A stretch of DNA of 64,000 bases. It comes from Heliocidaris erythrogramma (lineage: Eukaryota > Echinodermata > Echinoidea > Camarodonta > Echinometridae). The stretch is taken from assembly GCA_025617745.1 (NCBI GenBank), contig CM046866.1, forward strand, positions 17,119,725-17,183,724, written 5' to 3'. The notes under the pieces were generated by a model, which did no database searches, was not told the origin of the DNA, and saw only the letters and a program-made list of their open reading frames with translations. The translations under genes and the position numbers were made by a program. Positions 1 through 32,481 of the stretch are shown here, piece by piece; position 1 is the first letter of the stretch; every line of letters starts with the position of its first letter.

Positions 1-498
1 TAAAACAATAACAACAGTGATAATAATAACAGAAAATTGATAGTGATTTAAAAAAAAAAAATTCCAAAACAATTTTTAAAAAATCTAAAATATTACAGAA
101 ATTGAATCTGTTCAGAAAGAGTGGCAGGGGAAATTCAAATATGTCCCTCACTTTTTCGTATTGGGGAAATGATCTTACTTTGCTCCAGGCTAATAAAGCC
201 AAGGTTAGTCATTGTTGTTCGGTACCCGAAGTCCCGAACTTGACCTGAATTAAATGTTACAAAACGTAATCCCCTATTTGGGTATGCACAAAAGCTATTA
301 TATTGGCCGGGATTAGGGATTAAGCTAATCCTCGTAGCGACGAAAAGAAAACAAAGGATCCAAAAGGCAATTCGTTTTAGAGAAGGGCCATTCCATTTGG
401 GAAAAATCCACATAATCAAATCAGGAGGTCTCCTACGACGTGTTATTTGCAAAATGTGCTTTATAATTAGGCGCCCCCTTTCATGTCTGAATTTCAGG

Positions 499-557
499 GC
501 CCATATTCATGAAACCTTGATAAACAGAATACCGGGATAAGGTTTTGTGAATATGGC
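499..557. repeat. Short hairpin / mini-MITE
   Basis: GCCCATATTCATGAAACCTT at 499-518 pairs with the inverted copy AAGGTTTTGTGAATATGGC at 539-557, leaving a 20-bp loop. The ends resemble the GGGCC/TTTCATAAA-type terminal repeats at 30663, 32305 and 62463, so it may be a very short relative of that family. Confidence 0.5.
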
Positions 558-2229
558 ATGAGTTGGTAAACTGGAGAATATTAATTTTCATTTAATATTT
601 ATGATGATGACATATGCAATATTTGTATGACATTGATACATTCTTTTGATCTGGAAGTCCACTCGGTGCGAGAAGATATTTTCTTTTTGAGTTGTTGATC
701 GGAAATTAGCAAGGGTATATGACCTTATCGCATATACCCAAGGTAGATGGTGCAAACGTTTACTGTTCCGTATGAATTATACGGTATGGTTACGAGTAAA
801 TCCTAATAATGCTAGCATTTATAATGGGAGGAATCCCTAACGCACACTATATCTGGCGCAGCACTATAAAGTGTCAGGGCTGTCGATCCGTGTTCATGAT
901 TGGGGGATGACAGCGAAGCGACCGAGTGTGGGGGGGGGGGGTGTGGGAGGGGGATACCCCACACACCAGAGACTAAAAAAAAATCTGTGTTGCACTTTAG
1001 AGCATCCCCAAATGGTTTTCTGTGTGATTAAATGTTGTCTAAAGTCACGGCAAATACAACAAAATATTATATATAAAACATACGATATTTAGATATGTGT
1101 GTTATAAATTATTTGTATAGTGATTCAGGAAAAAGAAGGCAGATAGACAGTTAGGGTTGTTCAATGCTCGAAGAAAAAGTTTTATTATACAAGAAACAAA
1201 AGCGCTATCGCCAAAGACATAATACCGCTATAGCGCCACTCTGCATGGCTCTCAATTGAACATCTTTGAATTATGATAACGCCCCTCACGTTCTCAAGAC
1301 AAATTAAAATTCTCTCGTCTTATGCCCCCGCTGACTAAAATTATATTTGACAACTATTTGTCATGTTTATGATGAGATCATGAGAATTAACCGGCTATCA
1401 AACGTTGGTTAGGCAGCGATGCAATATAAGAAACTTTTTTAGTAGACACGCTTATGAAATCTCGGGGAAAAGGGTTCGAAAATTGTCATTAATGAGTGAA
1501 ATCAGATCAGCCCCCCCCCCCCTTTCAAAAACGCTCCGCCTGCCCTGTGTTACATGGTATTGTCTTGACATTTGTAATTTAGGCAAGGTCGCAAATTATC
1601 TTTTCTGGCAGAATGGAGAATTTAGATGGGTACAGATCCCCCTGCCTCAAGTCCTAATTGACACGGATGAGTTATACTGAACTTACATATTTTAATAGCA
1701 TTTTAGATAAATTGTTATCGACGGAACCACAAGCATAAGTATGCAAGAATTTCTTTCTTTTCAACCGGGGGGGGGGGGGGGTGACTATTCGCGGAGAACA
1801 AGCCACCCCGCCCCCCCCCCCCCATGAAAAGAAGGAATGCACGGATCTACGCCAATGGACGGAACCCCTTAATTGAGAAGAACAATGCGAGCGAACGAAT
1901 TTTCTTCGATATTTTCGCATTGAAATTATGGCATTCTTATTTCTATTCCTGAATATCCTCAAACATTTAAAAATCGATAGGCCTACATGGGTTATACACT
2001 AAGTCATTGAAAGGATGGCGCGTTATTAAAAAAGAAGAGTGATAGAAATGTCAATTCTTTGTGGTATATCCAGTGGCGTAGCGTGAGTCCAGCCATTTGG
2101 GGGGGGGGGATCTGCCTTATCGGAAAATTGAATGTGCATTTAAGAGGCCACTGATTAAGGGGATGTGATTGTAGCTGCGCCACTGTGTATATATTAATTA
2201 TTTCTATAAGTTTTGTTAAAGGTGTTCTC

Positions 2230-2889
2230 AGGGGCGTCGCTAGAGGGGGTGGGTGTGGGGGTGTCACACCCCTCCTCAAAATTGCTGTCGGCAAATGCGC
2301 CACCTCTGTCGGAGAAAAAAAAAGATGATTTTTCAAAGTTCCGATATTCGGGTAACCTTCACTTCATATTCAGGCAGCGAAGTGAGGTGCCAGAATATCC
2401 ACGTATTTGGGCAGCGAGGTTCCCGGATAATTATGTAATGCCTGTACATTTCTCTACGAAATGTTAAAAAAATGTAGAAATTGAAAAGTTTATATTAGGT
2501 CAAAACGCGTCCCGCATTGGCAATGGGCTACAGCCCCCTCCCCCGAGGATTTTCAAAGTTCCGATATTCGGGCAACCACCACTTCATATTCAGGCAGCAA
2601 GGAGCCAGAGTATCCACATATTTGGGCAGCGAGGCTCCCAGATAATTATTTAACTTCTGTACATTTTCACTACAAATTTTTTTTTTTTAAAGTGAAAAGT
2701 TGGTATTCAGGCTAAATGCGTCAGTCCCCTCCTTGCGAAAATGGGCCTGTATGATCAAGATCTCTACATCTGTGATTTTCTTTTGTAATGTTTCGGGGGG
2801 GGGGGGGAGATTAGGGTGTAGCATTTTGTCGGCAAATTTGGGTGTCACGCCCTCACCTTTCAAAATTATCGCTTTTTAGCGATGCCCCT
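2230..2889. mobile_element. TIR element with internal ~230-bp duplication
   Basis: AGGGGCGTCGCTA (2230-2242) is matched by its near-perfect inverted complement TAGCGATGCCCCT (2877-2889). Inside, a segment beginning GATTTTTCAAAGTTCCGATA (around 2326) recurs near 2550 with the same order of landmarks (TTCATATTCAGGCAGC, ATTTGGGCAGCGAGG), so about 230 bp is tandemly duplicated. No transposase frame is visible, so this is a non-autonomous DNA element. The superfamily is not assigned. Confidence 0.6.
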
Positions 2890-3366
2890 ATTTTGATTTA
2901 AAAAAAAACATTCCGTCGCCTCTAGTAATTTTTTCTTTTTTTTTTGCTGTAGTAATTATTGGAACAAAAGCTTCAGAAAATTAGCTTTTAAAAGATAATG
3001 TAATTTTCACTTCTTCGAAAGGGCACATTCATTTTGCTTGAGAGGGGGCCAAAGTGTGCCCCCTCCGTGGCCACTGGCGTTCTCCTAGTTCACCTACGTA
3101 CATTCAACCTTTGATACCGCTCCTGGCTCTGACTGATGGAAAAATGAAGTGAGAGAGGCGATCGAAAAAAAATGCCCTGGGTTGAAACATTGCGCAACAT
3201 TGTTTGGCCATCTAAACAAATTGTGCAACTGTACTACAATACTGGGTATATGTTTTGCGCTGTCATAGTGCAGTGATTGTGAGCAGCTGAGATCGGAGCC
3301 GAGCTAGCTAGCTAGCTAACTAGCACTGCACTGTACTGCACTAGCATACTGGGCGTGCATGTTGTT

Positions 3367-3409
3367 GTGCGCATGCGTAAAGTCATAAAATTGATTCTCG
3401 CCATCTTGG
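3367..3409 (+). promoter_or_regulatory. NRF1-like and YY1-like motifs in TENT4 5' region
   Basis: GTGCGCATGCGT at 3367-3378 matches the palindromic NRF1 consensus, and CGCCATCTTGG at 3399-3409 matches the YY1 core. Both motifs are typical of TATA-less housekeeping promoters near the start site, and here they lie 80-120 bp upstream of the TENT4 ATG. No TATA box is obvious. The transcription start itself cannot be placed. Confidence 0.5.
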
Positions 3410-3488
3410 AAATTTTCTGCGCTGCCGAACATCTGTCCATCATAAAAAAATTACACCAAAACAACGGAACGCCGCATTTAAGATTTGA

Positions 3489-23253
<19,765 letters not shown>

Positions 23254-25615
23254 TCGTTGCTTCAGATGTAACAAAAAACACGAACCTACTTGTAAAAAAA
23301 AAAAATAGGTAGGAAAATAATGATCAAAGAACATACAGAAAGTTGAACAACTCTGTAAAGTGTGACAATGAAAGCTGATTGATGTGTTCTGTGCAAAGTA
23401 GGCATCCAGTACACACTAGCAACACTGAAATGGAATCCACACTGCTCATGTTTTTCATTGTACATGTGGCAATCTGCTTTTTTTAATCGGTTGTTTACTG
23501 AGAGTATGTTTTTTTATATTTTGTTACGTCTGTCGATCAAGTCACCCATTTAGCTGTTGTCTGTGTGTTCTGAAACAAGGCCAACAATGGAATATGAACT
23601 GGGAACAAATGGCCAGTCAATATTACCACCATAGAACTTCCACACTTTGTTCAGTATTTGTGATAATGATGTATTGTTTCTACATGAAAAATTTCCCTGA
23701 ATATGCATGTGCCTCCACAAGCTCTTCGGGTGAATCTCTATCAACTCTTTGCTGATGTTTGCCTCTGCAAACTATGTAGAAATGTACTCTCTTTTAGCTG
23801 CCTTATGTAGGAATTTTGTAATAGCAAGAAAAAAAGAAAAAAAGAGAAATTCCATTTGGAAAGCGATGTAGCTTTTGAAGCTCCAAAGAGCTGGTGTAAA
23901 GTTTCAAAAAGTGCTCTGGAAGAAGAAAACAACCTGACATAGGTTTTTTAATTCCAAATAATGTTCCTGTTAACAGTCCTTTGGCAGGTTTCTTAAAATA
24001 CTCAGTTTACAGGAATGATGTACTTTGACAAAAGCACTCGCTTAAACTTAACACTTCTGCTGAGGCTAACATGTAAATGACAGAAGAGCTTTAGATTTGT
24101 CTTGCTATTTAATTAGATAAAGAGGGTAACATTTTCTACATGTAGCACCCATGGGTCTGAAATGCCCTTTTTTCTATGATGTGACATTCTGCGGCATTTG
24201 TCACGGGCACAGACAGACCTATGAGAGAAGAGAGGTGTAACTCTGGATATATTTTAAATCCGAGGATAGTGGATTTTAAATCCGAGGATAGTGGATTTTT
24301 TAATCTGAAGATGGTGATTTATTTAATCCTACTTTCTTCAACACAGACTTGCAAAATGCTATCAGCTTTAATGCAATATTATCACAGTAAATACAAATTT
24401 CTGACATTTCAAGTCATTTCTGAAACTACATCTACATGTATGACAAGTTTGGTTAACGATTTTGTGTATATTACATGCCATTAAACTGTATATTTTGTCA
24501 AAAAAAAAGTGCAACATATACTGATTCTTGTAACATGTCTTTTTTCTCACTTTATTTTCTTATCTTGCAGGGTCAGGAAAAAAAAAAGAAGAAAAAGTGA
24601 TGTGTATAAAACAGTTCACAACTATGAACATATTGCTTTTGTTGCATGTAAAGGGTTGTACAGTTTTCCTCTGCTTATTATGTTCGTGCAAGGGTACATG
24701 TGTGTTGATTAGAGGTGTATTGAAGACAAAGCATTTTCATTCACTTGTGCATATCCGGATATTTTCCTTTATGTTGAAGGTTTCAACATCATGACAAATA
24801 TTTGTCTGCTATTCATAAACGTAGTAGCGAGTAACCATTTTCTATGGTATGTGACATCCCACTCACAATCTTTCAGCTTTTTTTTAAAAGGAGGAATGTG
24901 GTTGTGTATTATCATTGATAAGCATTTGAAAAGGATAGAAAAGGGAATGTATGATTATGAAAGGAGGTATGTACAATGTTATGCAAGACAAGAGAATGAT
25001 TCATATAAATGTTCATTATATTTTTTACCTTGAGATACTTATTTTTTGTGATTGTTTTGTATGCAAACAAGTGAAATTCATATTTTTGTTGTATTTTTGT
25101 CTTCATTGCTATATTTTTTGTCTCACACAAAGATTTTTTTATATACCAAAGTGCTCATATAGCTCCAGCCATGTTCAGGCATATGTATTTATAGGATGTA
25201 CATGTGGGATTTTGTTAATATGTCTGTTATTTTTTTTAAATTTTGTTCTTGATTGGAATGGTGTAATTTTTTTCTTTATTTAACACATTGTTTATTAGGG
25301 GAGTAATGGATCTATAGCTGAAACGAACATTTTATTTGGCCCTTCCCTAAAGTTATTTTTCTCTACATGTCTGTTTCTAGTTTAGGGCTGTAATGTTCTT
25401 GAAGAAACCCAATCTGAACGCCATTGCCTTTTTATTTCAACATGATATCAAGTTCATTTCACAAACATCTCATTGACTTTGAAACTATTTCATTCTGGTA
25501 AAAACTGAAAAGTAAGAGCTGTTTTGAGACATTGTGTTTTTTACCTTTACACCCTGTTTGGATTATGGATAGCTTGATCAAATGTTGGGGTTTCTTTTTT
25601 TTTTTTTTTGTGGGA

Positions 25616-25641
25616 GGGGGGGGGGGGGGGGGGGGGGGGGG
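25616..25641 (+). repeat. G26 homopolymer tract
   Basis: An uninterrupted run of 26 G preceded by a long T tract (25592-25609, one C) and GTGGGA. It is capable of G-quadruplex formation and is the longest of about 16 G/C runs of 11 or more in this window. The exact length may be affected by sequencing or assembly. Confidence 0.8.
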
Positions 25642-28600
25642 AATGGGGGCAGCTGAGAAAAAGCTTAACTGGTTGAACGTCTTTACAGCCCTAACAATAG
25701 TGAAGTGAGAGACGGCGATGTAACATCCAAACTTAAAGGTGTAGTTACTTAAACCTGACATTACCATGCAATAATTATCAACATTGTGACCGTCAGACTA
25801 GAGTCATTATGACACAGATAGTGCAATAACAACATAACAACTTTGCCATTAGTAAAATGATATCTGTATTATGTATTCATTCATCTCCAGGGCATGTCCA
25901 TCCATCCCTGTGTTATACAGTGTTTCAATCGAATGCAAACTAAGACTGTTGTGCAGTTTACCCATTTGCAATGCCAGATATCACGCTGGAGAATGCTTGT
26001 AACCGAAGTATGCATTTTGTTGCTGTAGACCGTGATACCCATTTGAATGCAAGCACCCGATGACATCACACAACAGTACAAAGTACAGATCATGTATCTC
26101 AACGTCTCCAGGGAAAACCTGTAGCAGAAATTTTATTTTTTGAAGTGATTTTGCAAGGAGGAGAACTTGGTGCTGTTATTGAAAGGTGGCAAAGAACAAT
26201 GCCTTGGTGCAATAGCCTCTCTATGTCAGCACCGTTGACTTATGACCTTTGAGGTCGCCAGTTCACTCAGTTGATTTTATTTTCTTATGTTTCTGGTAGA
26301 GAGGAAGTCATTTTGTGTTGGAGGTCTGGCAGCATAAAATTTTCTGAAAAGCATATGGAGCCGGACAGCTCATTCTGTGAAAAGATGTAAATTTGTTTCC
26401 CCAAATTGTCATAACTATTGCACTTTGCAATCACATAAATGTGTTTGGATGGTGATGTATTATGTGTAAAACAATGGGTTATCATATCAAATGCTCAACT
26501 ACTAGTATCTGGTGGTTAATTTTTTTATTTATTTATTTTTTTATTTTTTATTTTTTATTTTTTTTTTTGGGGGGGGGAAGGATGCAATTTAAGCACCTCG
26601 GACGGTGACAAGTGTGAAAGGTGTTACTGGGAAACTAGCTACAGACAAGTTCATATTACAATTTCAAACATAATTCTTGAGGTGTAGAGACCTTAGGTAT
26701 CCACCAGTTTGTCCTGAAATTATGATGTGTTTATCTTCAAGACATTCCATAATGTATCATGTGACATTATCACCCTGTCATGTTGTAAGAGTTTGATCTA
26801 AACCTACACCCCCTTATACTGAAATAGCAGAATACATCCTATATTCCCTCTAAAAAATTAACTAAAACATGGCATATCTGTCATTACGAGAATATGAGCT
26901 ACAAATGGAAGAGGTGGGTGTATTTCCATTTTGTGTAGAATCCATGACGATCAAGTGTCTTCTCATATTCTTTCTTTTTATGTGTGTACATGCAAGTCTT
27001 GCACCTTGCTGCATTATCTGGTAAAGAAGAATCCTGAATTTCTATTACAGGGACAAAATATCCTCCTCACTTATTATGTCTATGGAACCCCAACTCCTTA
27101 GCTCTGTTTACTTTTTTTTCATTTTGGAGGAGGAAGAGATAGGGGATAAGCTCTCTTTTAATGACTGACTTTCTTCCGTGTTTGAATGTTCTTAATATTT
27201 GTGTAAAAATCACCCGTACTTCCAATCTTTTCTATGATTGTTTAAGACAATGTTGGGTGGAAGTGATGATGGAGATGATGATAATGGTGATGCTGATGAT
27301 GTTTATGAAGGTGTTTGAAATACTGATGATGATGATAATTGTAGGTGAAAGTGATCACCATGACGATTTAGTGATAATGATGCCTTAAGCAACCGTAACT
27401 GACAAAGGTTGGTTACGAATTCCCTTTAGTGGACTCTGTTGAAACATATATGTGACATTTGTTTATTTTTCACATTTAATTTGCAATATATCATGTTGAC
27501 AGTTCCTCCATCTTTTCAGTTGGTTGCAAGAAGGGGAACTCAATTGCTGGACAATTTGTATATGTTATAGCATGTGCTGTTATCAGGCACAATCATTGAG
27601 TATACTGTAGGTGTGGAAAACTAATTATGCACTTATTTTCTTCATGCATTGTACTGGAAAAAGTTGAAAACAAGGGATTTATTGCTCATTAATTGTTCGA
27701 CGTACAGCAAGTTGCCCCTGTATGAACTGAATGACACAATATTTGTTATGAAACTCAGCATGAATATTTAGGTGCACATTATATTTGACATTTACAGTAT
27801 TCCAACCGATATCAAACTACCCAGCACATCACTTGTTACTTTGACTGTTGAAGATTTATTTGCCTGTATGGATTTCTATAGTACTTATTATTTGATGCAT
27901 TCATCAATTTGCTTTCAGAAAAATTATTTTATGTAACATTTCCCCCTTTTTTAAAACTTGCATTACCTTAACAAAAAAAAAAATTAACCCTTTGTTTCCC
28001 ATATATTCTGATTTCATATTCATAGTACTATATTTTTGTGTGCACTGAAGGTACCAAAATCAGTAATCACTATTTGATCTGTGTTGACAATTTTTATTCC
28101 ATTGTCGTTAAGGGTAAACGCGATGCCAGAATCTGTTTCAAATTGGAGGTGACCTGGGAAAGTTTACTAACTTAATATCTTACCATCCATGCCTTTTGTT
28201 GTTCATCGTTCAAAGTTTTTTGTATAATTTGTTGATATGTAAGAAACTTGCTCTGTGTCAGCACAGGGCTTAGAAATTGACCAGATGTAAAGATTTTTTT
28301 CCTGTATATTGAAAGAAAAAAATATAAAAGTAAAAAGAAAAAAAAAATGAGGAAAAAAAAAGAGCAAAAGTAAGTATTTTATCCTTGCATTTGATGTACA
28401 CAAGTTATTTTAGTTTTCCGATCAGGCAGAAAAAAGGAAACGGTTTTTGAGTATTTTAATTGTGAAACATATTTTAAAGTGGTACAAATTTCTCCAGATT
28501 TCAAATATGAATAGAAAAATTCTCCATCTCTATTTTCTGTACAATTTTTTTGAATGGATAGCAATATTTTCTGTAGAGAATGCTTCTCTGCAAAGAAGAT

Positions 28601-29269
28601 GAGACACATTTCAACATAAACACTCACATTTACACATGCCAGTCTAGCCTTTTCTCCAAGTATATGATAACGAATCTTATATATGAAACGGTTCAATTGC
28701 ACATATTGTACATGTACAAAAAAATGAGAAAAAACAAAAAATGTAACAAAAAAATTTATAAAAACAATAAAAATACAAATAAAAACTTGATAAAAAAAAG
28801 ATTTTAATGGTGTTAAATGCGTTGTCACTTTTACTGTCCGTCATTTGTAGATATATTTCCTTGTTCTTTCTTTGGTTGCAATCATTTGAATCTCTCCTTT
28901 AATCTTTTCTGGGTTCTCTCTCATTATTTTCCCCCCTCTTATTTAATCCTCTTTCTCTCACCCTGTCTCTTTCTTTCTTGGGCTATCCTTTTAATTTTTC
29001 TGTCACATTTTCGTTTGTATCTCTCTCTCCGTTCTCATTCCTGGCTTTTCTCTGTGTTAATCTGTTCATGATTTGTGGACACTATGGGAGACTACATTTA
29101 CATCCATTGAGGAAAATAAGTCTGATATAACAACTACATGTATATCAAATGATTTAGTATGCATGATTGTAATAAGTTGATAACCTTAAGCTAGGATAAG
29201 GCCATATATCAAGGAAAATAATACTTAATGGTTTATTATATTTTTAAGTCCATGATATGTAGTGATGTA

Positions 29270-29490
29270 TGGAACACCAAATTATTAAATACTGTAAAAG
29301 TGAAAATTTTCACACGATTAATTTTTTGCGCTCGGCCGAGTAAGGTGAATTTCACCTGTTTTTTATTTCGCCGCCGACGCACTAGGCTCATGGGCAAAAG
29401 AATACATAAACAAAAATATTCGCGTGTTTTTATTTTCGCACAAATTTCATTCGAAAATTTCGACACTCCGAAATATTCCACGTTTCCAGT
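29270..29490. repeat. Degenerate repeat with TTTTCGCG motifs
   Basis: ACTGTAAAAGTGAAAATTTTCACACG and inverted-looking TATTCGCGTGTTTTTATTTTCGCACAAATTT resemble sequences near 6960-7260 and 35742-35850 (ACTGTAAATGCTGTTATTTTCGCGAG...CTCGCGAAAATATT). Together they suggest a dispersed short repeat family ending in TACTGTAAA and rich in TCGCGA. Boundaries are uncertain. Confidence 0.4.
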
Positions 29491-30662
29491 ACCTTTGCAC
29501 CTTGGACTTTGCCCATTCAATATCAGTCCAGGATATTACCAATAGTGGAATCTACAGAAGTGGGACTGGAAGGCTAAGAGAAATCATGTACACATTGAAT
29601 ATTGATCTCATCAAAAGGAAATTGCACATAGACGAACCTCTTCAGTGATAATTAAATTATCTTCTTTATTACAAAAAAACATGCCCCAGCACTACATGGG
29701 TATTACATTATCAGTAGATCCCAGACACCCAATTTCCCTTCAACGATGCATGACTAGCTACAAGTACCTAACACTGTCACAAGTCTGCTAATGTTGATCT
29801 TGCATCTATATACTTTAGTTCCAAGAATATAGACCCATACCGTAGAAGTACAGTCCGAGTATATATAGATGAATTCCTAATACTTTCATTCAATTCATTA
29901 CAGTCAACAAAAGTGTTGATAAAAGTACAGGGAATTTATAAAAAAGTACAAAATTAGCATTTGATTACCCTTTCAGTTAGTGTTTTCTAACCTTTCTTTT
30001 TATAATGCTCTTTCAGAAATAACTGAAGCTAGGTTACACCCACGTGAACAAAAAACCCTATTACACATTCAGAAAAACAATATCCCCGACATACTTGTGA
30101 CTAGCTTATCCGACCATGATGCTACATTTTATTGCAGGAATTCAATACCTGGGCGTGTCCATGCTATACGTCATCGAACACACCTAAGATAGTATTTATG
30201 ATGATTTTATTCAGTATTTAGCCGCACTAATGCTTGAATCAGACCAAATTGGAGGTGAAATGACACAGTTGATGTCCATATATGTTCATAACTCCATACT
30301 TGGTCGTGTATTGGACAACAAATGATCAAATACCATGGACTCGGCCATTACAGATGTATGTTTTTTAATTAAAAAAATATAAGTTTTCAAAATTAACAAT
30401 ACAATGATGATGTTTACATACATGTAACAGTACATGTCTACAAAGTACACAGTATCTTCACATATGGGAAATCAAGCAAATCTATTCTTTTTACCAGTGT
30501 GGCTTTTTCTTGGTGGTTTACATGACTTGAATAATCAAATAATACCTCAAAACAATGTGAGCATAATGATTAGTCATGTGCAGGTAACAATAATAACAGA
30601 TCAAGAAAAACATGCCTGGCTAAAAAAAACATTGCCCTGGAATACAATAAATATACCAGAGC

Positions 30663-30804
30663 CCCTGTTTCATAAAACTTGTTATCAACAACAAGTTACA
30701 ATAATTGTTATAAGCTTCTAAAATCCTTGAATCTGATTGGCTGAGAGCAAATTTGTCATAGAAATGGGGCAGTTGTTATTGAAAACAAGTTTTATGAAAC
30801 AGGG
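30663..30804. mobile_element. MITE, CCCTGTTTCATAAAACTT family
   Basis: Terminal inverted repeats CCCTGTTTCATAAAACTT (30663-30680) and AAGTTTTATGAAACAGGG (30787-30804) match perfectly. The 142-bp element has a central TCTGATTGGCTGAGAGCAAATT that also occurs in the copy at 62463. Non-coding. Confidence 0.85.
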
Positions 30805-31398
30805 TCCTGGTTTCCCAATACACAGTATGCCTCCTGGTATTAAAACAAAAGCAATCTCCTCAAAACCACAATGGCATGAACTCAATTAATTTCGAAGGTT
30901 GCGAGATGTCAAAATAATTAAATGGATGCCTTATTCTGCTTGCCAATTTTACGTATACACATGTACAAAAAAATTTCTTAAATGAAAAGGAGCTAAAATT
31001 TTGGTCTGAACTTAGAAAGAAAGGTCTTTACCGGTAAATATTCAGCACTTAAACTTCCCTTCTCATTATTAATTCCTAAGCTACCCACACACTAGCTTGC
31101 AGATCTACCATATAGTTCTATGGAACAGTATACACAAGGTTTCTTTTGCAATGTAATGTTGGGTGACCTGTCTGTGGGAATTCCCCAGTATCATACAGCA
31201 TTGAAAACACTTTGTTACTATGGAAAGTAATTCAACCTGTCGGAAACGATGCAAAATCCCATGTAATTTATTGTTTCTTCAAGTGAGTAAATTAGTGGAA
31301 TATCCATCGGGGGTTTGGGGCCACAGGGGTTCTCAGAAATATTTGAGATATGAACTAAATTTAGTCCATTTGACAGTCTTATGTAGCCAATAGTGAAG

Positions 31399-31807
31399 CT
31401 AGAAAAGTTCTTTCCACTGAAGTTTTTTTTTTAATTTGTGACCCCATGTGAACAATGTCAGCTTTGTTGCCGAAAAAGCAACTTTGAGCAATTTGCATAA
31501 TTAGCATATCAAAATCCAATGTGTTGTTCATCTTGCGCGATGAAACCTGTGATACAACGAAGGGAGGTTTTATTGTATCACAGGTTGCCTTGCACAAGAT
31601 TGACAACTCTGTTAGCGTTAAGTGCAGTTGGCACATTGTGTGAAAGTTTTTTGTGCTCTTTAATATGCCTATAGATGTGGCCATTTGGTTTTATGCAAAT
31701 TATGTAGAATGCCCAAAGTTACTTTTTCGGCAACAAAGCTGAAATTGATTGGGGATCATATGGGATCACAAATAAACATTAAACTTCAACGGAAAGAACT
31801 TTTCTAG
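31399..31807. repeat. Foldback element with ~97-bp imperfect arms
   Basis: CTAGAAAAGTTCTTTCC (31399-31415) is exactly complementary to GGAAAGAACTTTTCTAG (31791-31807). Arms extend inward to about 31495 and 31711 (GCTTTGTTGCCGAAAAAG / CTTTTTCGGCAACAAAGC). In the loop a second hairpin pairs CCTGTGATACAA with TTGTATCACAGG around 31548-31587. No coding capacity. Confidence 0.8.
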
Positions 31808-32234
31808 GTTCATAAAATGTTGAGTTGAATAATTGGAAGGTTTGAAATGATTTAGTCGATACCCCTATATGCTTGTTTAATGAAACACATGCATGTAGAC
31901 CCCTCCCCTCCTCTCCCCCCTCCCCACCCCCCAAAAAGCATATAATTTTGTCTGATCTTAGAAAGGAAGGGCTTTCAAACCTTAAGCACCTGAACTGCCC
32001 TTCCTTCCTATTATCATTTTATTTCCTGAACAGCTGAACTGCCCACACACTTGTACATATTATACATGTAACATTACTCCTATGGGGTATCGTGCAATGA
32101 CATTATTGCACTTTCATTGGGGATTCCCCAGTTTGCTTCGGCTTCGGAAATACAAAATGAGGATACAGATGAATATAACAACGATGAAGCCTAGAGCAAG
32201 ACTATACTCTCATGTAATATCTGGAATAATTTCT

Positions 32235-32282
32235 GAAGTCAATCCTGAAGTCAATCTTGAAGTCAATCTTGAAGTCAATCTG
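32235..32282 (+). repeat. Four tandem copies of a 12-bp unit
   Basis: GAAGTCAATCTT repeated four times with one variant base, immediately left of the MITE at 32305. Both strands are open through it (EVNLEVNL), which explains the open frames here. Confidence 0.9.
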
Positions 32283-32304
32283 TGTTCTATCTGCCTGGAG
32301 TCCT

Positions 32305-32481
32305 GGGCCCCGTTGCATAAAACTTACCATTAATGGTAACTTTGCCATCAATGGTAACTTTGCCATCAATGGTAACTCGCATGGAAACCTTGATTTTGAT
32401 TGGCGGTTGAGTGATGTTACCATGGTAGTTACCATTGATAGCAAAGTTACCATTAATGGTAAGTTTTATGCAACGGTGCCC
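32305..32481. mobile_element. MITE with 40-bp terminal inverted repeats, GGGCCCCGTTGCATAAAACTT family
   Basis: Left end GGGCCCCGTTGCATAAAACT (32305) and right end AGTTTTATGCAACGGTGCCC (to 32481) pair over 40 bp with one mismatch. The TACCATTAATGGTAACTTTG part is itself palindromic, and the left arm repeats CCATCAATGGTAACTTTG. A central TTGATTGGCGG resembles the TGATTGGCTGAG core of the 30663 element, suggesting a related family. Confidence 0.85.

Larger units (their letters stand above)
1..3488. other. Upstream intergenic region and TENT4 5' flank
   Basis: No supportable gene is visible. The stretch holds a short hairpin element (499-557), several poly-G/poly-C runs (930-941, 1511-1522, 1767-1781, 1811-1823, 2099-2109, 2795-2807), a terminal-inverted-repeat element with an internal duplication (2230-2889) and, at its right end, the probable TENT4 promoter and 5'UTR. 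Short open frames here cross homopolymers and resemble no known protein. Confidence 0.6.

Noticed and set aside
29424-30192. Possible retroelement remnants near 29.2-30.2 kb
   Set aside because: No reverse transcriptase, integrase or gag-like motif could be read in any frame.
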